This document shows, in pieces, positions 6,767 to 11,746 of a stretch of DNA of 11,746 nt. Every line of letters begins with the position of its first letter. Within the stretch, counting starts at the first letter, position 1. Origin of the DNA: QALR01 sp900552255 (lineage in GTDB: Bacteria > Bacillota > Clostridia > Oscillospirales > CAG-272); assembly GCA_048526005.1 (NCBI GenBank), contig DBFVEH010000020.1, positions 1 to 11,746 on the forward strand, written 5' to 3'. Both the position numbers and the translations under genes were made by a program. Below the pieces are notes generated by a model that searched no databases, was not told the origin of the DNA, and saw only the letters and a program-made list of their open reading frames with translations.

Positions 6767-7319
6767 TAGGCATATGAGCGCCGAATAGCACACAAAGGAT
6801 AGATGAAAGCCATCCGAAAATCGCCAAGTCTCCCTTTCATCGGCGTCGTTCTGCCCTTTCGAAAAAGGATTGCGGCAAAAAATCCCGATTGTCTCAAACT
6901 GTTCTCCCGTCTGCGGCAGATCGGAAGTCAGCCCCGCAGCGGATATTTCCGCTGAATTCAAGCCGCTCGCCGTCGCCGAGCCGTTGAGGATCGGGCCGCG
7001 GAGCCCTGTTCGCGCCCGAGATTCAATCATCCCGCACACGGATTTTCTTCATCTCACGGACGCGCGCAGCATCTCAATGCGGATGCCTCCTCTCTTTGCA
7101 GATCCGCGGCGGTTCCGCCGCGCCCCGTCATCTATCGGAAACCGAATACACAACCGAGAAGGCTGCTCCCCTATCCGGCGGTCGCGATCAAAGCTTTTTG
7201 AACGGCTTTGGGGAGCATAAGCAAAAAAGAAAACGCAAAACCATTTCTCTGATCCCGCAGTGAACCGATCCACCGCCTTCCCTATCTTTTTAACAAATTG
7301 TAAACACCGAAAAAACCGC
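6767..7319. other. Long stretch without a recognisable gene
   Basis: About 550 bp between the SPFH terminator and the marR promoter. Open frames exist on both strands but none has a ribosome binding site, a recognisable family or a credible start, and they overlap one another. Local structure is present: GATGAAAG/CTTTCATC (6802-6809 with 6834-6841), CAGCGGA/TCCGCTG (6937-6943 with 6948-6954), a competing CTGCGG/CCGCAG pair (6911-6916 with 6934-6939) and an 8-bp perfect CGCGGCGG/CCGCCGCG hairpin (7105-7122). It could be a decayed gene, an intergenic repeat or an unrecognised RNA. I cannot decide from sequence alone. Confidence 0.5.
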
Positions 7320-7348
7320 TTGACAAAGCAGCTTTTTTCTTATATACT
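7320..7348 (+). promoter_or_regulatory. Promoter of the marR-ABC exporter operon
   Basis: TTGACA (7320-7325) and TATACT (7343-7348) are separated by 17 bp, close to the sigma-A consensus. Transcription should start near 7355, inside the inverted repeat that follows. Confidence 0.85.
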
Positions 7349-7352
7349 TTTA

Positions 7353-7370
7353 ATTAGTTTTCTAACTAAT
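7353..7370. promoter_or_regulatory. Likely MarR operator
   Basis: ATTAGTT, TTCT, AACTAAT is a perfect 7-bp inverted repeat with a 4-bp centre, AT-rich and of the TTAG/CTAA type that MarR/SlyA proteins bind. It covers the expected transcription start of the operon whose first gene encodes a MarR protein. This is the usual geometry for autorepression relieved by a ligand. Confidence 0.7.
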
Positions 7371-7387
7371 AATTATGGGAGGACACT

Positions 7388-7879
7388 ATGGTACATAATC
7401 AGGAAATCAGAGACGAAAAATGTCTCGGGGAACCCAAGCCCAGTATGCTCATCAACGAAATCTCTAAGCTGTTCCGCGACAGGATGCGGGAAAAATCCGA
7501 GGAGCTCGGATTTAAAAACGGATATCGGCAGGTGCTGATGTTCCTTGCGCGCGGCGACGGCGTGACACAGCTTTCCATCGCAAGGGGAACGCATCTCAAG
7601 GCGCCGACCGTCAGCGTCGCACTCAAAAGCATGGAGGCGGAAGGACTTGTGAAACGCGAGACCGACGCCGTCGATATGCGCCAAACCCGCGTATATCTGC
7701 TCGACAAGGGACGCGAGCTCGATCTCAAACACCGCGAAAACATCATGGAATTTGAAAGGATCATGCTTTCCGGCATCGATAAAACCGAGGAGGAAGTCCT
7801 TCTGCGCTGCCTCAAAAAGATCCGGGACAACATTTTGGAATCCAACGAGACAGCGGAAAGGACCCCGACCGGCATATGA
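7388..7879 (+). CDS. MarR family transcriptional regulator
   Basis: A 163-residue dimeric winged helix-turn-helix repressor. N-terminal helices (about 18-55) contribute to dimerisation. The DNA-binding part runs from about residue 58: TQLSIARG, then the recognition helix KAPTVSVALKSMEAEGLV (71-88), then the wing RETDAVDMRQTRVYLLDKG (90-108), followed by the C-terminal dimer helices. GGGAGG lies 5 nt before the ATG. It most likely represses its own operon through the inverted repeat at 7353-7370 and is released by a compound that the exporter handles; the ligand cannot be told from sequence. The stop overlaps the start of the first ABC gene as ATGA, so the two are translationally coupled. Confidence 0.92.
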   Translation: MVHNQEIRDEKCLGEPKPSMLINEISKLFRDRMREKSEELGFKNGYRQVLMFLARGDGVTQLSIARGTHLKAPTVSVALKSMEAEGLVKRETDAVDMRQTRVYLLDKGRELDLKHRENIMEFERIMLSGIDKTEEEVLLRCLKKIRDNILESNETAERTPTGI

Positions 7880-9624
7880 AAAAGCTTTTCAAATACCTCA
7901 AGCCTTATTGGTATATCGCGATCTTTTCTCCATTGTTCATGATCGCGGAGGTCCTCGTCGATCTCTCGCTGCCCACGATCATGTCCGATATCGTCAACAA
8001 CAGCATTTATGCAGGATCCGTATCGGAAGGCATGAGCATCGTCGCAAGCTACGGCGTCAAAATGATGATTCTCGTCATTCTCGGCGGCGTCACGGGCGTC
8101 GGCGCGGCGGGCTTTGCTTCCGCGGCCTCTCAGAGCTTCGGCAACGATCTTCGTCAGGACGCTTTCGCTCATGTGATGGCGCTCTCACCGGAGCAGACAG
8201 ATAAATTCACCGTCGGTTCCCTCGTCACAAGGATGACGAACGACGTCACGATGGTGCAGAATTTCATAGCGCAGGGACTGCGCTCCTTTTTCCGAGCGCC
8301 GATCATGTTCGTCGGCGGCATCATCATGGCGATCTCTCTGAATATCAAATTCGGCATCGTCATCGCGGTCTCGCTTCCGATCCAGCTTCTGATCGTCTAT
8401 CTGGTCATGCGCAAGATCAAGCCGATGTTCGAGCAGGTACAGGACAGACTTGACGACGTCAACTCCGTCGTCCAAGAAAACGTATCCGGCGCGCGCGTCG
8501 TCAAGGCATACGTGCGTGAGGAGCACGAGACCAAGCGCTTTGACAAAGCGAACGGCAACCTTTTCGCCGTCATGCTGCGCGTACAGTATATCATGGCGCT
8601 GCTCTCCCCGCTCATGATGGTGGTCATGAATATCGCCGTCATCGCGGTCATTTTGATCGGCGGAATCGAGGTGGGTCACGGCGCCATCGAAGTCGGCGAA
8701 GTCATGGCCGTCATTCAGTATATCATGCAGATTTTAAACTCCGTCATGATGATATCCACGATGTTCCAGTTCATCTCGAGAGCACAGGCCTCCGCAAAGC
8801 GTATCAATGAGGTGCTCGACTGCGTTCCCACCATCACAGACGGCGTCTATGAGGGAACCGGTGAGGAGGAAAAGCCCGGTCATGTCGTGTTCCGCAGCGT
8901 ATCCTTCCGCTATCCGGACACGTCCGGCGAGCCGGTGCTCCATGACATCGACCTCGATATAAAATCCGGAGAAAATCTCGCCATTCTCGGCGCGACAGGC
9001 TCCGGTAAGACGACGCTTGTCAGCCTGATTCCTCGTTTTTACAATCCGACGGAGGGAGAAATCCTCCTTGACGGTGTAAACATAAAGGATTACTCGCTGG
9101 ATACTCTGCGCTCGAAAATTTCGTTTGTCCTTCAAAAAAGCGAGCTTTTCTCCGGCACCGTCGCGGAAAATCTGCGCTGGGGAGATGAATCCGCCTCCGA
9201 CGAGGAGCTTCGGGAAACGGCAAAAGTCGCGCAGGCGGATGAATTTATCATGGGCTTCGCCGCAGGATATGATACGATGATCGCCGAAAAGGGCGCTTCC
9301 CTTTCCGGCGGACAAAAGCAGCGTCTTGCCATCGCGCGCGCCCTCTTAAAGAAGCCTGAGGTCATCATCTTCGACGACAGCATGTCCGCGCTCGATCTCG
9401 CCACCAGCGCCAAGCTGCAAAAAGCGCTTCGCGAGAAAGAAGGCACGCTTACCGTCATCACGATCGCTCAGCGTGTCGCCTCCGTTATGAGTGCCGACCG
9501 GATTCTCGTTCTCGACGGCGGAACGGTCGCCGCCTCGGGCAGCCACGAGGAGCTCATGGAATCAAGCGAGATATACCGCGACATTTATTATTCTCAGCTG
9601 AAACGGGGTGAGGAAATTGAATAA
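7876..9624 (+). CDS. ABC exporter half-transporter, subunit with degenerate ATPase residues
   Basis: A 582-residue type IV ABC exporter subunit: a six-helix membrane domain (about 1-310) and a nucleotide-binding domain (about 335-582). Seen: Walker A GATGSGKTT (372-380), Q-loop Gln420, intact signature LSGGQ (476-480), and Walker B VIIFDD (496-501), in which the catalytic Glu is replaced by Asp501. The H-loop has Gln532 where His is normal (IAQRVAS against IAHRLST). These two changes are those of the degenerate-site subunit in heterodimeric exporters such as TM287/288, BmrC/BmrD and LmrC/LmrD. It should pair with the next gene product and supply its intact LSGGQ to the partner's active ATP site. 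With a MarR gene upstream, drug or toxic-metabolite efflux is likely; the substrate is unknown. Confidence 0.94.
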   Translation: MKKLFKYLKPYWYIAIFSPLFMIAEVLVDLSLPTIMSDIVNNSIYAGSVSEGMSIVASYGVKMMILVILGGVTGVGAAGFASAASQSFGNDLRQDAFAHVMALSPEQTDKFTVGSLVTRMTNDVTMVQNFIAQGLRSFFRAPIMFVGGIIMAISLNIKFGIVIAVSLPIQLLIVYLVMRKIKPMFEQVQDRLDDVNSVVQENVSGARVVKAYVREEHETKRFDKANGNLFAVMLRVQYIMALLSPLMMVVMNIAVIAVILIGGIEVGHGAIEVGEVMAVIQYIMQILNSVMMISTMFQFISRAQASAKRINEVLDCVPTITDGVYEGTGEEEKPGHVVFRSVSFRYPDTSGEPVLHDIDLDIKSGENLAILGATGSGKTTLVSLIPRFYNPTEGEILLDGVNIKDYSLDTLRSKISFVLQKSELFSGTVAENLRWGDESASDEELRETAKVAQADEFIMGFAAGYDTMIAEKGASLSGGQKQRLAIARALLKKPEVIIFDDSMSALDLATSAKLQKALREKEGTLTVITIAQRVASVMSADRILVLDGGTVAASGSHEELMESSEIYRDIYYSQLKRGEEIE

Positions 9625-10486
9625 CGAACCGAAAAAGGAAAAAAGCTCCGACATCGACATGATGATGGGACCCGGCGGACGCCGCCCCGGAGGCCCCAGA
9701 GGCCCTATGGTGGCGGAAAAGCCGAAAAACTTCAAAAAGACCGTTTCCAAGCTCCTCGGCTACATCGGAAAAAATAAGATCCTTCTCATTATCATGATCA
9801 TCTGCGTCATCGCCTCCGCCGCGGTCACGCTCATCGCGCCGACCATGCAGACGAAAGCGCTCGACTATCTGACGCCCGAGTCGATGGGCGGAAAGATGAC
9901 GACATCGAGCGGGAAGCCTGTCGTCGATTTCGATGCGATGATCCGGATTCTCGGTGTGCTCGCCGTACTGTTTATAGCGTCGTCGCTGTTCTCCTACATA
10001 CAGAGCCGGCTCTCCGCCAAGCTCTCTCAGGAGACGGTAAAAACCATGCGGGGCGATCTTTTCCGGCGCATCGAGAAGCTGTCCATCGGATACACCGACA
10101 ATCATCCGCACGGCGACATCATGAGCCAGCCGTATGACCAACGATATCGAAAATATCTCCAATACGATCTCGCAGTCGGTGACCTCTCTTATTTCCAGTG
10201 TCATCACCATCATCGGCGCATTCTGCATCATGCTTTATTACAGCTGGGAAATGACTCTCATCAGTATCGTCACGATCCCTCTCACACTGCTCGCCACGAC
10301 GTTTTTAACCAAACGTGTCAGACGGTATTTCGCGGCACAGCAAAAGCTGCTCGGCGAGCTCAACGCCGAGGTGGAGGAAAGCGTCATGGGATACCGGACG
10401 ATCATCGCGTTTTCCAGAGAGGAAAAGATAAAAAAAGAATTCCGCCAAACCAGCGCCGCTCTGAAAAAGACGGGCATCAAGGCTGA
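9608..10486 (+). CDS. N-terminal fragment of the split ABC subunit (frame as read)
   Basis: As read, this 292-codon frame is ABC sequence only to about residue 173. It includes MMMGPGGRRPGGPRGP (18-33), the first membrane helix around LLIIMIICVIASAAVTLIAP (59-78), a second around IRILGVLAVLFIASSLFSYI (112-131) and the start of the intracellular loop (TMRGDLFRRIEKLSIGYTD). After the AGCC duplication it runs 119 codons out of frame, giving histidine- and arginine-rich sequence, to a stop at 10486. It would make a truncated protein with about two membrane helices and no ATPase domain. Confidence 0.6.
   Translation: MRKLNNEPKKEKSSDIDMMMGPGGRRPGGPRGPMVAEKPKNFKKTVSKLLGYIGKNKILLIIMIICVIASAAVTLIAPTMQTKALDYLTPESMGGKMTTSSGKPVVDFDAMIRILGVLAVLFIASSLFSYIQSRLSAKLSQETVKTMRGDLFRRIEKLSIGYTDNHPHGDIMSQPYDQRYRKYLQYDLAVGDLSYFQCHHHHRRILHHALLQLGNDSHQYRHDPSHTARHDVFNQTCQTVFRGTAKAARRAQRRGGGKRHGIPDDHRVFQRGKDKKRIPPNQRRSEKDGHQG
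10124..10131. repeat. 4-bp tandem duplication that breaks the ABC gene
   Basis: AGCC is present twice in a row inside the conserved IMSRMTND region. One copy restores the frame and the family sequence. This is the footprint of replication slippage, or of an assembly/read error. Two copies are too few for a classic phase-variation tract. Confidence 0.85.
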
Positions 10487-11510
10487 AATCTTCGGCGGCG
10501 TCATGGGCCCGCTCATGAACATCATCAACAACATCGGATTTCTCCTCATCGTCACCGCCGGCGTGGCCTTCGCGATCAACGGACGCTTCAGCGTCACCAC
10601 GGTATTCCTTTTCATCCAGTTCTCCAAGCAATTCACAAGGCCGCTCAATGAAATCGCAAACCAGTATACCTCGATCCTCAACGCGGTGACAGGCGCGGAG
10701 CGCGTGTTTGAAATCATGGATGAGCCGTCGGAAATCGACGAAGGGAAAATCGTGCTGGACCGCGATGAAATCACGGGCAGACTGTCGTTCCGGCATATCA
10801 ATTTTTCCTATGTGCCGGGAGAGCCGGTGTTAAAGGATTTCTGTCTCGAGGTCGATAAGGGGCAAAAGATCGCCATCGTCGGAAAGACCGGCTCCGGCAA
10901 GACGACCATCATCAATCTCCTGACGCGGTTCTATGAGACGGATTCCGGCGAGATTCTCCTCGACGGCACCGACATTCGGGACATTACCAAGGATTCGCTG
11001 CGAAAGAACATCGCGATCGTTTTGCAGGATACCGTGCTTTTCTCCGATTCGATCGGTGCGAATATCCGTTACGGCAGGCTGGACGCCACCGACGAGGAAA
11101 TAAGAGAAGCGGCGGCTACTGCAAATGCCGACAGCTTCATTGAGCGAATGCCGGAGGGATATGACACCGAGCTTTCAGAGGCCGGCGGCAATATCAGCAA
11201 TGGGCAGAGACAACTGCTTTCGATTGCACGCGCCGTGCTTGCCGATCCGAAAATCCTGATACTTGACGAGGCCACCTCCAGCGTCGATACCCGCACGGAA
11301 ATGCACATTCAAGAGGCAATGCTGCATCTGATGCACGGAAGAACGACGCTCATCATCGCACATCGGCTTTCCACCATCCGGGATGCGGATAAGATCATCG
11401 TTCTCGACGGCGGTCGGATATGCGAAGCCGGAAATCACGACGAGCTGCTTAGTCAAAAGGGCGTGTATTATAATCTCTATATGTCGCAGTTCGCGGGAAT
11501 TGAAACATAA
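10134..11510 (+). CDS. C-terminal fragment of the split ABC subunit with full ATPase domain
   Basis: A 458-codon frame opening at an in-frame ATG (MTNDIENIS) just after the frameshift. It holds the remaining membrane helices and a complete nucleotide-binding domain: Walker A GKTGSGKTT (250-258), Q-loop Gln298, Walker B ILILDEA (374-380) with catalytic Glu379, D-loop SSVD and H-loop His410 (IIAHRLST). The signature is ISNGQ (354-358) in place of LSGGQ. So this subunit carries the catalytic Walker B and His, while its signature is degenerate: the mirror image of the upstream subunit, as expected for a heterodimer with one consensus and one degenerate site. No ribosome binding site precedes the ATG, so separate translation is doubtful. 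Confidence 0.8.
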   Translation: MTNDIENISNTISQSVTSLISSVITIIGAFCIMLYYSWEMTLISIVTIPLTLLATTFLTKRVRRYFAAQQKLLGELNAEVEESVMGYRTIIAFSREEKIKKEFRQTSAALKKTGIKAEIFGGVMGPLMNIINNIGFLLIVTAGVAFAINGRFSVTTVFLFIQFSKQFTRPLNEIANQYTSILNAVTGAERVFEIMDEPSEIDEGKIVLDRDEITGRLSFRHINFSYVPGEPVLKDFCLEVDKGQKIAIVGKTGSGKTTIINLLTRFYETDSGEILLDGTDIRDITKDSLRKNIAIVLQDTVLFSDSIGANIRYGRLDATDEEIREAAATANADSFIERMPEGYDTELSEAGGNISNGQRQLLSIARAVLADPKILILDEATSSVDTRTEMHIQEAMLHLMHGRTTLIIAHRLSTIRDADKIIVLDGGRICEAGNHDELLSQKGVYYNLYMSQFAGIET

Positions 11511-11551
11511 AAAAGGAACTCATAAGGGATAATCCCTTATGAGTTCCTTTT
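11511..11551 (+). terminator. Terminator of the marR-ABC operon
   Basis: A perfect 19-bp inverted repeat, AAAAGGAACTCATAAGGGA (11511-11529), a TAA loop, and its complement at 11533-11551 ending in TTTT, begins right after the ABC stop codon. A strong intrinsic terminator. Confidence 0.92.
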
Positions 11552-11746
11552 CTCCTTTTCCAAAGGAGATGATATGTCGTTTTCTCACCGACGAGAAAAC
11601 GACGAAAAGAGTCGTTGAGGTTTCGCCTCAAACTCCCATGCTTCTGCTGGGAAGTGCATACCCACGGCTCGAAAGGTGTTGCAGTGCTCGCGAGGCTCGC
11701 ACAGGCCACCATCCGCCGTGCGGGAAGTGATTGCCGCTGGGAAGTC
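11552..11746. other. Hairpin-dense segment at the right edge, no recognised gene
   Basis: Hairpins follow one another: CTCCTTT/AAAGGAG (11552-11558 with 11562-11568), an 11-bp perfect GTCGTTTTCTC/GAGAAAACGAC (11576-11586 with 11593-11603), TTGAGG/CCTCAA with loop TTTCG (11615-11620 with 11626-11631), and TCCCA/TGGGA (11634-11638 with 11648-11652). GGGAAGT recurs at 11649, 11722 and 11739. A 14-codon frame (11574-11618, MSFSHRRENDEKSR) starts 5 nt after a good AAAGGAG, which is itself held in the first hairpin. Open frames of 63 and 87 codons cross the segment, but they run through the hairpins and the terminator and look spurious. It could be a structured RNA or an interspersed repeat; it is cut by the window edge. 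Confidence 0.4.

Larger units (their letters stand above)
9608..11510 (+). pseudogene. Second ABC exporter half-transporter, disrupted by frameshift
   Basis: Two adjacent frames together encode one ABC half-transporter of about 632 residues, split at 10124-10131. The upstream frame carries the membrane-domain start and runs to HPHGDIMS; the expected continuation, RMTNDIEN, is found one frame over. Removing four bases (one AGCC copy) joins them exactly as ATG AGC CGT ATG ACC. The repaired protein has an N-terminal Gly/Pro/Arg-rich cytoplasmic stretch (about 20-33), the membrane domain and a full nucleotide-binding domain. No slippery heptamer is seen at the junction, so programmed frameshifting is unlikely. 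Either the gene is truly broken or the extra AGCC is a sequencing or assembly error. Without it the preceding subunit, which has a degenerate catalytic site, would lack its catalytic partner. A GTG at 9608 overlapping the previous gene by 17 nt is the probable start; a TTG at 9617 is an alternative. Confidence 0.85.

Noticed and set aside
6671..7039. A minus-strand frame of 122 codons containing LPQTGE, like a sortase sorting motif
   Set aside because: There is no membrane helix and basic tail right after the motif, no signal peptide, no ribosome binding site, and the frame runs antisense into the SPFH gene and through its terminator. The motif is most likely chance.
6870..7220. A plus-strand frame of 116 codons in the gap before marR
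   Set aside because: No ribosome binding site, no recognised family, arginine/serine-rich product typical of a random frame in GC-rich DNA.
10121..10140. Programmed ribosomal frameshifting in the second ABC gene
   Set aside because: No slippery heptamer or downstream pseudoknot is seen, the family does not use frameshifting, and an exact 4-bp duplication explains the break.
11449..11712. A minus-strand frame of 87 codons over the operon end and right-edge hairpins
   Set aside because: It runs through the perfect terminator and several hairpins and overlaps the end of the ABC gene in antisense. It is best read as a shadow of structured DNA.

Overview
The window looks like a chromosomal stretch from a Gram-positive, endospore-lineage Firmicute, most likely class Clostridia. 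The evidence is moderately GC-rich genes with strong AGGAGG-type ribosome binding sites, sigma-A promoters close to consensus, a paired YmfF/YmfH-type M16 peptidase operon, a short NfeD plus SPFH pair, and a MarR-controlled heterodimeric ABC exporter. The class is inferred; no rRNA or other lineage marker is present.

Left part (1-5165, all genes on the minus strand). Promoter 5165-5138 starts an operon of ymfF-like peptidase homologue, ymfH-like zinc peptidase, lgt and folD, joined by a 4-nt overlap (ymfF/ymfH) and a 17-nt overlap (lgt/folD). A 36-codon open frame fills the only gap, between ymfH and lgt. Lgt carries a low-complexity acidic/proline tail of about 95-110 residues that its family usually lacks. 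Downstream, a separate near-consensus minus-strand promoter (299-270) leads into a hairpin-rich leader with an intrinsic terminator at 189-160. After it comes a type IV prepilin gene, of which only the first 31 codons are in the window.

Middle part (5200-6770, plus strand). A divergent promoter drives nfeD and an SPFH/stomatin gene, closed by a long perfect terminator at 6730-6766. A stretch of about 550 bp without a convincing gene follows.

Right part (7320-11551, plus strand). A consensus promoter with a perfect inverted repeat at its start site drives marR and two ABC exporter half-transporters. The motif pattern matches a heterodimeric exporter with one degenerate and one consensus ATP site. 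The second half-transporter is broken by a 4-bp tandem duplication (AGCC twice, 10124-10131), so as read here only one intact subunit would be made. A perfect 19-bp-stem terminator ends the operon, and a hairpin-dense segment runs off the right edge.

Most genes are recognisable families. I do not see a clearly new multi-gene system. The points that most deserve a second look are the prepilin leader, the ABC frameshift, the Lgt tail and the structured right end.
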